Shown: positions 1-7,697 of the stretch, piece by piece
Layout of the letters: the number at the start of each line of letters is the position of its first letter
Numbering within the stretch: the stretch's first letter is position 1
DNA from: DATAGZ01 sp036263455
Lineage (GTDB): Bacteria; Pseudomonadota; Alphaproteobacteria; Dongiales; Dongiaceae
Length of the DNA stretch: 64,000 bases
Reading direction: 5' to 3'
Assembly (NCBI GenBank): GCA_036263455.1
Contig: DATAGZ010000001.1
Coordinates: forward strand, 164,546 to 228,545
Position numbers and translations under genes: made by a program
Notes under the pieces: model-generated
What the model was told of the DNA's origin: nothing
What the model saw: the letters and a program-made list of their open reading frames with translations, nothing else
Database searches by the model: none

Positions 1-307
1 GCACTTCGCAATCCTGCCGCCGGACCTGACGAGTCTCGCCATTCGGGTGCGGGGCGTGGACGCGCCCGAACGCGGCGACAAGGCCCGTTGCGCGGCAGAA
101 CGCGCAATGGCCGAGCAGGCCACGGCCTTCACCGCCCGCTTCCTCGCCCGAGGCCGGCTCACCCTCGACAATCTGCGCTGGGACAAATATGGCGGCCGGA
201 TCGATGCGGATGTGCGGGTCGATGGCCGGCTGCTTTCTCGTGGCCTGATAGAGCACGGCCTCGCCCGGCCCTATGGCGGGCACGCCCGCCGCCCAAACTG
301 GTGCTGA
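1..307 (+). CDS. Thermonuclease-fold (SNase-like) protein, 3' part
   Basis: The gene enters from the left edge (reading frame begins at base 2), so its start and any signal peptide are outside the window. The visible ~101 residues carry the staphylococcal-nuclease signature: VRGVDAPE, where R and E correspond to catalytic Arg35 and Glu43 of SNase, and later DKYGGRIDADV, whose R matches Arg87, followed by LIEHGLARPYGG. Proteins of this family cleave DNA/RNA to 3'-mononucleotides and are often exported; location cannot be judged here. The ending after PYGGHARRPNWC is abrupt, so the C-terminus is short. Family call is firm, biological role unknown. Confidence 0.8.
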   Translation, partial: HFAILPPDLTSLAIRVRGVDAPERGDKARCAAERAMAEQATAFTARFLARGRLTLDNLRWDKYGGRIDADVRVDGRLLSRGLIEHGLARPYGGHARRPNWC

Positions 308-567
308 CCAGAAATGCAATAGTGAGTGCGCTATCTGTGAATTGGCCTCGGGTACGACATGGACTCCACGTGCCGACTGCGCCGCCAATATATGCGCCGG
401 TATTGCCGTTGGTTGCACAGTAAGATTCGACTCTCGCATCGTTTTTTGGTTTTCTTGTCCCACCTCTCGAAAGGTAGCGGGGTGGAGGTTAACTCATGCG
501 CGGAGTTCCCGCGCGGCTCGGGCTATTGGCGCAATCCGGCCCGCGCTTTCAGATGGCGGGGAGACGA
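308..567. other. Intergenic region, no gene supported
   Basis: About 260 bases between the nuclease stop and the next start. Short reading frames here have no recognisable protein character. The composition becomes more AT-rich than the flank, in line with the following gene. No terminator or repeat was seen. Confidence 0.5.
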
Positions 568-1227
568 ATGGAACTGAAAATTTGGCCTCGTGAGCAGAGC
601 TGGCGCATATTTCGGTGGGTAGTTGCAATAGCTTTAGCGTGCGGCGCAGCGCTTGGTTCCTGGCTGATGATCCGAGCTTTCGAATATAGCGATTTTTCCC
701 TTGAAGCGGCGGGCATTCAAGCGGGAGGAACGCTTATCGCAATAGTACTTGCTATTGCCGTTCCTATGATCGACCGCACTATTGAAACTGCCAAGGAAAA
801 ACATCGAGATCGGATCATTTTTCAGATTTATGCAAACCGATGGGCCAGCAGCATTCGTGATGTTGCGATTAAAATAGGCGAACTCAACGACGAGTTGAGA
901 AACGAAATCTCGCTTCAGGTTCCATATGTAACCAAAACGATACCCGTTCCAGACTTCATAGAGAGTAACATTGATCATCTTACCCATATACCCTGGGAAA
1001 TTGCTGTGCTGGTCGCTGATGCCCTCAGTGAACTCGATGAGTTCAATAGGCGACCATTGACCCTGAATGATGATGACCAACTTGATTATATGCGGGGGAG
1101 ATACAGCATAATATCGGATAGGTTGTGGAAGGCGCTCAAGTTGATACGAAAAGATAAGGGTATCTATGACCGTATCATCGGACCCCTTTTATGGCTCTCT
1201 GAGATTAGAAAACGTCAAAATGATTAA
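568..1227 (+). CDS. Small membrane protein of unknown function, AT-rich
   Basis: Encodes ~219 residues. The ATG at 568 is chosen over an upstream in-frame ATG at 496 because it has a GGGGAGA ribosome-binding site 5-10 bases before it. Two hydrophobic segments are visible, about residues 14-33 (VVAIALACGAALGSWLMI) and 50-66 (GGTLIAIVLAIAVPMI), followed by a charged, mainly helical cytoplasmic domain (ETAKEKHRDR onward) with no motif I recognise. Base composition is clearly more AT-rich than the neighbouring genes, with codons such as ATA and TTA, which points to recent acquisition. It stands alone between a nuclease gene and a tRNA-Leu gene, a common insertion site. No function is proposed. 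Confidence 0.7.
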   Translation: MELKIWPREQSWRIFRWVVAIALACGAALGSWLMIRAFEYSDFSLEAAGIQAGGTLIAIVLAIAVPMIDRTIETAKEKHRDRIIFQIYANRWASSIRDVAIKIGELNDELRNEISLQVPYVTKTIPVPDFIESNIDHLTHIPWEIAVLVADALSELDEFNRRPLTLNDDDQLDYMRGRYSIISDRLWKALKLIRKDKGIYDRIIGPLLWLSEIRKRQND

Positions 1228-1291
1228 TCATCATGTGCATATAGCTAGGCCAAATTTATGAAACGGCATCCTTAGGAAAATCAGACCCCGC

Positions 1292-1380
1292 TGGTGCCCG
1301 CTGCCGGACTCGAACCGGCACGGCCCTTCCGGGCCTCAGGATTTTAAGTCCTGTATGTCTACCAATTCCATCAAGCGGGC
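1292..1380 (-). tRNA. tRNA-Leu (anticodon TAA)
   Basis: On the minus strand a class II cloverleaf is readable: 7-bp acceptor GCCCGCT/AGCGGGC, D arm with TGGTAGA, anticodon stem CAGGA/TCCTG around loop CTTAAAA (anticodon TAA), a long variable arm (GGCCCGGAAGGGCC), T arm GCCGG-TTCGAGT-CCGGC, discriminator A and an encoded CCA at 1292-1294. The long variable arm and TAA anticodon fix it as leucine. Confidence 0.95.
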
Positions 1381-1470
1381 GGCGCGGCAGATGGTCGGGC
1401 TTCTAGCAGATCGCCCGAATACAGGCCAGCCCTTCAGGTGCACTCTCACCCCGCCGCTGACGCGGCGACC

Positions 1471-1735
1471 CTCTTCCATCAAGGGTGAGGTCAATCTAAA
1501 CCCTCCCCCTCGATGGGGGAGGGTTGGGTGGGGGTGATTTCAGGGATCAGAAGAATAGAAATCTTCGCACCCTCACCCGGTTCGGCCCTTCGGGCCACCG
1601 CCACCCCCCTCCCATCGAGGGAGAGGGTATGAGGTTTAGTCCTCGCTTCGGCCATCTCCCCCGAGGGAGAAGATTTATTGGTCCGGCTAGGCCGAGCATG
1701 ACACTCTGCATCAAGGGAGAACGTTAATCCAAAGC
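1471..1735. repeat. Composite REP-like intergenic repeat
   Basis: Two arms of about 42 bases, 1495-1536 and 1597-1640, are imperfect reverse complements of each other. Each starts or ends with CTAAACC and has its own GC-rich palindrome around CCCTCGATGGG. Outer flanks (about 1476-1495 and 1705-1735) share CATCAAGGG followed by a gag/aac-GT-AATC motif as imperfect direct repeats. The ~60-base centre contains the stem GGCCCTTCGGGCC. No protein is encoded. This layout fits a dispersed extragenic palindromic element, typical downstream of genes in GC-rich alphaproteobacteria; copy number elsewhere is unknown. Confidence 0.6.
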
Positions 1736-1812
1736 CCCTTCGCGCGTCGCCCCAACCGCCACGCTTGATTCGCGGGAGCGGTCTTGGCACTTTGCGGCCC
1801 GAGGGAGTGTTC

Positions 1813-2820
1813 ATGAATCCAGAAACTACCGATGTGGCGATCATCGGCGCGGGGCCGGTCGGCCTGTTCGCGGTCTTCGAATGCGGCATGCTGAAGATGC
1901 GCTGCCATGTCATCGACGCACTCGATGCCGTGGGCGGGCAATGCACCGCGCTCTATCCTGAAAAGCCGATCTATGACATTCCCGGCCACCCGGCCCTGAT
2001 GGCAGGCGAGCTGATCGCCCGGCTGCAGGAGCAGATCGCGCCCTTCCAGCCGCGTTTCCATCTCGGCGGGCGGGCGGTGTCGCTCCGCCGCATCGAGACG
2101 GGCTGGGAGGTCACGACCGAGCGGGGCGTGGCGGTGCAAGCGCGCGCGCTCATCATCGCCGCGGGCTGCGGCGCCTTCGGACCGAACCGTCCGCCGCTCG
2201 AGGGTATCGAGGCCTATGAGGGCCGGTCGGTCTTCTACGCGGTGCAGCGGCGCGAGGATTTGCGCGGCAAGCGGGTGGTCATTGCCGGCGGCGGCGATTC
2301 GGCCGTCGATTGGGCCATCGCGCTGAGCAGCGTCGCCGCCTCGGTGCAGATCGTGCACCGGCGGCCCAAGTTCCGGGCCGCCCCCGCCTCCGCCGCCGCG
2401 CTGACGGCACTGCATGAGGCTGGCGCGATCGAGCTGGTCGTGCCCTACCAGCTTCACGCCCTGCATGGCGAAAATGGCCGGCTGACCGCGGTCGAAGTTG
2501 CCTCGCTGGATGGCGCGCGCCGCACGCTTCCCGCCGATATCCTGCTGCCTTTCTTCGGTCTCGCCATGGAGCTGGGGCCACTCGCCGAATGGGGCCTGGC
2601 GCTCGAACGCAATCACATTCCGGTGCGGCCCGACAGCTGCGCCACGCAGACCGAGGGTATCTTCGCGATCGGCGACATCATCCATTATCCCGGCAAGCTC
2701 AAGCTCATTCTGTCCGGCTTCGCCGAGGCGGCGCAGGCCGCGCACGCGATCTATCCGCTCGTCCATCCGGAACAGGCGCTGCATTTCGAATATTCGACGA
2801 CCACGGGCATTCCCGCCTAG
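1813..2820 (+). CDS. Ferredoxin--NADP(+) reductase, thioredoxin-reductase-like type
   Basis: Encodes 335 residues, the usual length for the type 2 ferredoxin-NADP reductases that resemble thioredoxin reductase. The N-terminal FAD-binding Rossmann motif IIGAGPVGL is at residues 10-18, followed by GGQCTALYPEKPIYDIPG near residue 41, a hallmark of this subfamily. The NADPH-binding motif VVIAGGGDSAVDWA is near residue 155, and the second FAD motif IFAIGDI is near residue 285. There is no CxxC redox pair, which separates it from thioredoxin reductase. It should move electrons between NADPH and ferredoxin or flavodoxin in the cytoplasm. The start is the ATG at 1813 after GAGGGAGTG. The next gene follows 5 bases later, suggesting co-transcription. 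Confidence 0.9.
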   Translation: MNPETTDVAIIGAGPVGLFAVFECGMLKMRCHVIDALDAVGGQCTALYPEKPIYDIPGHPALMAGELIARLQEQIAPFQPRFHLGGRAVSLRRIETGWEVTTERGVAVQARALIIAAGCGAFGPNRPPLEGIEAYEGRSVFYAVQRREDLRGKRVVIAGGGDSAVDWAIALSSVAASVQIVHRRPKFRAAPASAAALTALHEAGAIELVVPYQLHALHGENGRLTAVEVASLDGARRTLPADILLPFFGLAMELGPLAEWGLALERNHIPVRPDSCATQTEGIFAIGDIIHYPGKLKLILSGFAEAAQAAHAIYPLVHPEQALHFEYSTTTGIPA

Positions 2821-2825
2821 AACCT

Positions 2826-3785
2826 ATGGCCGCGCCCGCCCTGCCTTTTCTGGACGAAGCCGCGCTCGATGGCCTGCTCGATTACCCTTCGCTTATCGCG
2901 GCGCTGCGCGCGGGCTTTGCCGAACGCCGCATCGCGGCACCGCAGCGCCACCATCACCGGATCGGCGCGAACGATCTCCTGCTCATGCCCGCCTGGGAGG
3001 AAGGCAAGGAGAGCGGGGTCAAGATCGTCACCGTGGCGCCCGACAACCCGCGCCATGGAATGGGCGCGGTGCAGGGCGTCTATGTGCTGCTCGACGGGCC
3101 GACCGGCCGTGTGCGCGCTTTGCTGGATGCGCCCGTCCTGACGCGCCGGCGGACCGCGGCCGCCTCGGCGCTGGCGGCTTCTTTCCTTGCGCGCCCCGAA
3201 AGCGCAATCATGGCGATGCTGGGCACCGGCGCCCTGTGCCTGCCACTGATCGAGGCCCATGCCAGTCAGTTCCCGCTGGCGGAGATCCTGATCTGGGGAC
3301 GCACGCCCGACCATGCCGAAGCGCGCGCCAGGGAAGCAACGGCCAGGGGCCTGCCCGCCCGCGCCGTGACGGACCGCGCGAAGGCGATAGAATGCGCCGA
3401 TATCGTGACGGCGGCCACGCTCAGTACCGATCCCCTCATCGCGGGCGATGTGTTGCGGAGCGGCGCTCATGTCGATTTGGTCGGAGCCTATCGGCCCGAC
3501 ATGCGGGAGAGCGACGATGCCGCCATTACGCGGTCTCGCCTCTTCGTCGACAGCCGGGAGGGCGCGCTCGCCGAGGCCGGAGACATTCTCCAGCCGCTGC
3601 AAGCGGGGCTGATTACCGAAGCATCGATCTGCGCGGATCTCTTCGATCTGTGCCGGGGCGCCCATGCAGGGCGGCGGGACCCCGCCGAAATTACGCTGTT
3701 TAAATCGGTTGGCCTGGCGCTCGAGGATCTGGTGGCCGCACGCCTGGCGCTCGCGCGCCTATCGGGCGCCCCGACCGGGGAATAG
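2826..3785 (+). CDS. Ornithine cyclodeaminase / mu-crystallin family protein
   Basis: Encodes ~319 residues matching the ornithine cyclodeaminase/mu-crystallin fold: an N-terminal substrate domain with VKIVTVAPDNP near residue 60, then a Rossmann NAD(P) domain with AMLGTGALCLP near residue 130, and the late segment HVDLVGAYRPDMRE that is characteristic of the family. Members include ornithine cyclodeaminase, pyrroline-2-carboxylate reductase and ketimine reductases. The typical GxGxxA is altered to GTGALC, so the cofactor loop is slightly unusual. Substrate cannot be assigned from the sequence. It sits 5 bases after the ferredoxin-NADP reductase stop, probably one transcript, and converges on the TIGR02300 gene. 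Confidence 0.85.
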   Translation: MAAPALPFLDEAALDGLLDYPSLIAALRAGFAERRIAAPQRHHHRIGANDLLLMPAWEEGKESGVKIVTVAPDNPRHGMGAVQGVYVLLDGPTGRVRALLDAPVLTRRRTAAASALAASFLARPESAIMAMLGTGALCLPLIEAHASQFPLAEILIWGRTPDHAEARAREATARGLPARAVTDRAKAIECADIVTAATLSTDPLIAGDVLRSGAHVDLVGAYRPDMRESDDAAITRSRLFVDSREGALAEAGDILQPLQAGLITEASICADLFDLCRGAHAGRRDPAEITLFKSVGLALEDLVAARLALARLSGAPTGE

Positions 3786-3799
3786 CCCGCGAAAGCCGC

Positions 3800-4105
3800 T
3801 CAGGGCTCCTCCTCGCCGATATCCTCGATAACGCCGGAGACATCCTCGTCATCGCCGAGCTCGGACGTGTCTTCGATCACCGCATCGTCGTCGCTGCTCT
3901 CGATATCCACCTCGCCGAGCGGCTCCGCTTTCGGTTCCGGCTTGGGTTCGGCCGCGACGCGCTGGGTGCGCTTGCTCTTCAACAAGGCTTCGGGATCGAA
4001 GACCGCGTTACATTTGGGACATTCAATTGGATTGCGCCGCATGTCATAAAAATGTGCGCCGCAATTCTGACACAGCCGCTTCAGGCCCCATTCGAGTTTG
4101 CTCAT
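3800..4105 (-). CDS. TIGR02300 (FYDLN acid) zinc-ribbon protein
   Basis: A 101-residue protein. The N-terminus has a zinc ribbon, C12-x2-C15 and C29-x2-C32, around the family signature FYDM (FYDLN in most members). The C-terminal half is a low-complexity acidic tail rich in D and E preceded by a KPEPKAEP stretch. This two-part build is the alphaproteobacterial TIGR02300/FYDLN-acid family, whose function is not established. The ATG at 4105 places the conserved SKLEWGLKRLC at the start. It is divergent from the J-domain gene at 4211, with 105 bases between them for two promoters. Confidence 0.9.
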   Translation of the reverse strand: MSKLEWGLKRLCQNCGAHFYDMRRNPIECPKCNAVFDPEALLKSKRTQRVAAEPKPEPKAEPLGEVDIESSDDDAVIEDTSELGDDEDVSGVIEDIGEEEP

Positions 4106-4210
4106 GCCTACCTCTGTTGCGCCCGTATAAGCAGAGCGCGAATTGCCCGTCAAGCGCTTCTTCTTCGTCGCCCCGCTTGCCCGGCGCAGCGAAGCAGCGC
4201 ATAGTGGGCC

Positions 4211-4789
4211 ATGGCGCGTAAGGCCCGCAAAACCGAAGAAAAGACGGAGGCACGGGCCTGCGATCGGCCCGGCTGCGCCGGCGAAGGGCGTTATCGCGCG
4301 CCGCGCGACCGGACGCATCTGCGCGACTATTATTATTTCTGCCTCGACCATGTCCGCGATTACAACAAGACCTGGGATTATTATGCCGGAATGGGTCCCG
4401 AGGAGATCGAGCGGGAAATCCGCAACAGCATCGTCGGCGAGCGCCCCAGCTGGCCCCTGGGCCGGCGCGGCGCGCCCGGCCTGTTCGCGCGGCGCATGCG
4501 CGGCAGCCACTTCATTCCCGACGATGCGAGCGAGGATATCGCCCAGAATTTCGGCGAGCGGCGCGGCGGCAAGGCCAAGGTAGTCCAGACCAGGGAAGAT
4601 GCCGCGCGCGAACTTCTCGGGCTCGCACCGAACGCGACCTTTACCGAACTCAGGCAGCGCTACAAGGCCCTGGTGAAAAGATGGCACCCCGATGCCCATG
4701 GCGGCAACCGTGACGCGGAAGAGAAATTGAAAGACATCAACCAGGCGTATTCGCTCCTCAAGGCCGCCTTGCGGGGCGATGCCACCTAG
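4211..4789 (+). CDS. J-domain co-chaperone with N-terminal Cys/His site
   Basis: A 192-residue protein with a C-terminal J domain (about residues 128-192) containing the HPD motif at 159-161 within KRWHPDAHGG, which is needed to stimulate DnaK ATPase. The N-terminal part has C17-x4-C22 and C44-x2-H47, which could bind one zinc ion, within a segment conserved in alphaproteobacterial relatives next to cobS. There is no G/F linker or DnaJ zinc domain, so it is a type III J protein, probably specialised in its client. The stop lies 13 bases before the cobS start, so the J protein, CobS and CobT are probably co-expressed. Confidence 0.88.
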   Translation: MARKARKTEEKTEARACDRPGCAGEGRYRAPRDRTHLRDYYYFCLDHVRDYNKTWDYYAGMGPEEIEREIRNSIVGERPSWPLGRRGAPGLFARRMRGSHFIPDDASEDIAQNFGERRGGKAKVVQTREDAARELLGLAPNATFTELRQRYKALVKRWHPDAHGGNRDAEEKLKDINQAYSLLKAALRGDAT

Positions 4790-4802
4790 GTTACATAGAG
4801 TC

Positions 4803-5789
4803 ATGCACGAAAGTTTAGACCCGGCCCTTCAGCCCGATATTGAGGTTTCCGTGCGCCAGCTGTTTGGCCTGGATACCGATCTCCATGTTCCGGCCTTCGG
4901 CCGCCGGGGGGAGCTCGTCCCCGCGGTGGACGAAGCCTATCGCTTCGATCACGACACGACCATGGCGATTCTGGCGGGCTTCGCCTACAACCGTCGCGTC
5001 ATGATCCAGGGCTATCATGGCACCGGCAAGTCCACCCATATCGAACAGGTGGCCGCGCGCCTGAACTGGCCCTGCATCCGCATCAATCTCGACTCGCATA
5101 TCAGCCGCATCGATCTGGTCGGACGCGATGCGATCGTCGTGCGCGAGGGGAAGCAGGTCACCGAATATCGCGAGGGCCTGCTGCCTTGGGCGCTGCAGCA
5201 TCCGACCGCTCTGGTCTTCGATGAATATGATGCCGGCAGGCCCGATGTCATGTTCGTCATCCAGCGCGTTCTCGAGGTCGAGGGCAAGCTGACCCTGCTC
5301 GACCAGAACCGGGTCATCCATCCCCACCCCGCCTTCCGCCTCTTCTCGACGGCCAACACCGTCGGGCTCGGCGATACGACCGGCCTCTATCACGGGACAC
5401 AGCAGATCAACCAGGGACAGATGGACCGCTGGAACATCGTGGCCACCCTCAATTACCTGCCGCATGACGAGGAAGTCGCGATTGCGCTCGCCAAGGTGCC
5501 CCAATTCTCGACCGACGAGGGGCGCAAGCTCGTCAATGCCATGGTTTCCTGCGCCGAGCTGAGCCGGACGGGCTTCATCGGCGGGGATATCTCGACCGTC
5601 ATGTCGCCCCGCACGGTCATCACCTGGGCCGAGAACACCAAGATCTTCGGCGATGTGGCCTTCGCCTTTCGGGTATCCTTCGTGAATAAATGCGACGAGC
5701 TGGAACGGCCGATTGTCGCCGAATATTTTCAGCGCTGTTTCGGCTACGAGCTCAAGGACATGACCCGTGGAAAGGTCGCCCTGCATTGA
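4803..5789 (+). CDS. cobS: Cobaltochelatase subunit CobS (AAA+ ATPase)
   Basis: A 328-residue AAA+ ATPase. Walker A is GYHGTGKST (about residues 70-78), followed by HIEQVAARLNWPC, and Walker B is ALVFDEYDAG near residue 132; sensor-type residues lie in LFSTANTVG. These match CobS of the aerobic cobalamin pathway, which with CobT forms a chaperone-like motor that helps CobN insert Co2+ into hydrogenobyrinate a,c-diamide. The ATG at 4803 is preferred to an in-frame ATG at 4779 because known CobS proteins start close to a V(K/S)VR motif, here VSVRQLFG. cobN is not in the window. The cobT gene starts 9 bases downstream. Confidence 0.93.
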   Translation: MHESLDPALQPDIEVSVRQLFGLDTDLHVPAFGRRGELVPAVDEAYRFDHDTTMAILAGFAYNRRVMIQGYHGTGKSTHIEQVAARLNWPCIRINLDSHISRIDLVGRDAIVVREGKQVTEYREGLLPWALQHPTALVFDEYDAGRPDVMFVIQRVLEVEGKLTLLDQNRVIHPHPAFRLFSTANTVGLGDTTGLYHGTQQINQGQMDRWNIVATLNYLPHDEEVAIALAKVPQFSTDEGRKLVNAMVSCAELSRTGFIGGDISTVMSPRTVITWAENTKIFGDVAFAFRVSFVNKCDELERPIVAEYFQRCFGYELKDMTRGKVALH

Positions 5790-5798
5790 TCGCGCGCA

Positions 5799-7640
5799 AT
5801 GGCGGCGGTCATGGCGCATAACTCCGACACGGTCGAGGAATTCCGCCGCGCGACATCGGCGGTGATGCGCGCCCTCTCCGAGCGCGCCGAAATCGAAGCG
5901 ACTTTCGCGCCGGGCCCGCCCGCCCTGCTCGGCAACGAGGCGCGCCTCAGCCTCCCGCCCCGCCACCTGCCCGAGCGGGAAACCACCTTGACCCGCGGCC
6001 AGGCCGACAGCATGGCCCTGAGGCTGCGCTACCACAATGCCGGCCTGCATGCGCGCGAGGCGCCGCAATCGGAACTCGCCCGGACGATTTTCACCGAGCT
6101 GGAACACGCGCGGCTCGATGCGTTGGGCGCGCGGCGCTTTTCGGGCGTCGCCCACAACCTCTCGGCCCTGCTCGAGGAACAATGCCGCAACAAAGGCTAT
6201 GCCCGGGTGCGCGACCGGCAGGAGGCGTGCCTGCCGGATGTCCTGCGCCTGCTCGCGCGGGAGACCTTGACCGGCGAGAAGGTCCCTCCCTCGGCGGTAT
6301 CGATGGTCGATTTATGGCGCAGCGAGCTTGCACCCAAGCTCGAGGGCGATTTGCAGGAGCTGCGCGATCATCTCGACGACCAGCGTGCCTTCGCCCGGTT
6401 CGCGAAGAAACTTCTGCGCGATCTCAACATCGATTTCTCGACGGAAGAGCAGCCCCAGGAAAACCCCGAAGGCAGCGAGGACAAGTCCGAGGCGCCTAAC
6501 CCGCAGAATCGGGGCGGGCAACAAGAAGAAAGCCAGCAGAGCGACGCCATGAAGGCCCAGGATGCCGATAGCGACGCACCGGAAGGCGAGCAGGCGCAGG
6601 AAATCCTGGCCATGCCTTCCGATGGCGGCGAGGAGCGCCCGGGCGAGAGCCCGCGGCAGACCGAACACGGATTCGAGCGCCGCAACGATACCGCCTACCG
6701 CCCCTTTACGACGCAGTTCGACGAGGTGGTCGAGGCGGCCGACCTGTGCGACAGCGAGGAGTTGACCCGCCTGCGCCAGCTCCTCGACCAGCAGCTGAAC
6801 GCGCTGCAGAGCGTGGTGAGCAAGCTCGCCAACCGGCTGCAGCGGCGCCTGCTCGCCAAGCAGAACCGCTCCTGGAATTTCGATCTGGAGGAGGGTTTGC
6901 TGGACGCCGCCCGCCTCGCGCGGGTCGTGGTCAATCCAACCCTGCCTCTGTCCTATAAGCAGGAGAGCGATACCGAATTCCGGGACACCGTCGTGACCTT
7001 GCTGATCGATAATTCCGGTTCCATGCGCGGCCGGCCCATCACCGTCGCGGCGCTAACCGCCGACATCCTCGCGCGCACGCTGGAACGGTGCGGGGTCAAG
7101 GTTGAAGTACTCGGCTTCACCACCAAATTGTGGAAGGGCGGACAATCGCGCGAGACGTGGATCGCCCAGGGCAAGCCTGCCAATCCGGGTCGACTCAACG
7201 ACCTGCGCCACATTATATACAAGAGCGCCGATACGCCCTGGCGGCGCGCGCGCAAAGGGCTCGGCCTGATGCTGCGCGAAGGGATCCTCAAGGAGAATAT
7301 CGATGGCGAATCGCTGCTCTGGGCGCATGCGCGCCTGATGGCGCGCAGCGAACAGCGGCGTATTCTCATGGTCATTTCCGACGGCGCACCGGTCGATGAT
7401 TCGACCCTGTCGGTCAATCCTGGCAATTACCTGGAATTGCATCTGCGCGATGTCATCGACTGGATCGAGACACGCTCGCAGGTCGAACTGCTCGCTATCG
7501 GCATCGGCCACGACGTCACCCGCTATTACCGCCGGGCCGTGACCCTTGTGGATGCCGAACAACTCGGCGGCGCCGTCCTGGAGCAGCTCGCGGCGCTTTT
7601 CGAGGAAAAACCGCCCCGACCAAAATACGTGGCCTCCTGA
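5799..7640 (+). CDS. cobT: Cobaltochelatase subunit CobT
   Basis: A 613-residue protein with the CobT layout: an N-terminal helical domain, a very acidic/Q-rich linker (about residues 215-290, EEQPQENPEGSEDKSEAPNP onward), and a C-terminal von Willebrand A domain with the MIDAS motif DNSGSM near residue 407. The VWA domain docks on the CobN integrin-like motif while CobS supplies ATP hydrolysis. A second in-frame ATG at 5811 is possible and would drop four residues. Lies directly behind cobS, so stoichiometric expression is likely. Length is normal for the family. Confidence 0.93.
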   Translation: MAAVMAHNSDTVEEFRRATSAVMRALSERAEIEATFAPGPPALLGNEARLSLPPRHLPERETTLTRGQADSMALRLRYHNAGLHAREAPQSELARTIFTELEHARLDALGARRFSGVAHNLSALLEEQCRNKGYARVRDRQEACLPDVLRLLARETLTGEKVPPSAVSMVDLWRSELAPKLEGDLQELRDHLDDQRAFARFAKKLLRDLNIDFSTEEQPQENPEGSEDKSEAPNPQNRGGQQEESQQSDAMKAQDADSDAPEGEQAQEILAMPSDGGEERPGESPRQTEHGFERRNDTAYRPFTTQFDEVVEAADLCDSEELTRLRQLLDQQLNALQSVVSKLANRLQRRLLAKQNRSWNFDLEEGLLDAARLARVVVNPTLPLSYKQESDTEFRDTVVTLLIDNSGSMRGRPITVAALTADILARTLERCGVKVEVLGFTTKLWKGGQSRETWIAQGKPANPGRLNDLRHIIYKSADTPWRRARKGLGLMLREGILKENIDGESLLWAHARLMARSEQRRILMVISDGAPVDDSTLSVNPGNYLELHLRDVIDWIETRSQVELLAIGIGHDVTRYYRRAVTLVDAEQLGGAVLEQLAALFEEKPPRPKYVAS

Positions 7641-7664
7641 TCGCGCGAAAAACGGAACCATTTG

Positions 7665-7695
7665 ATCACCTCAGCCGTTAGAAGCCAGAGGTGAT
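7665..7695 (+). promoter_or_regulatory. RNA hairpin able to mask the ribosome-binding site of the 7698 gene
   Basis: ATCACCTC at 7665-7672 is the perfect reverse complement of GAGGTGAT at 7688-7695, with a 15-base loop. GAGGTG is also the ribosome-binding site of the ATG at 7698, so the folded RNA would hide it. Folding is seen as sequence complementarity only; a regulatory role is inferred. Confidence 0.4.
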
Positions 7696-7697
7696 TC

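Noticed and set aside
359..577. Small coding frames upstream of the 568 gene
   Set aside because: No ribosome-binding site, no protein-like composition and overlap with other frames.
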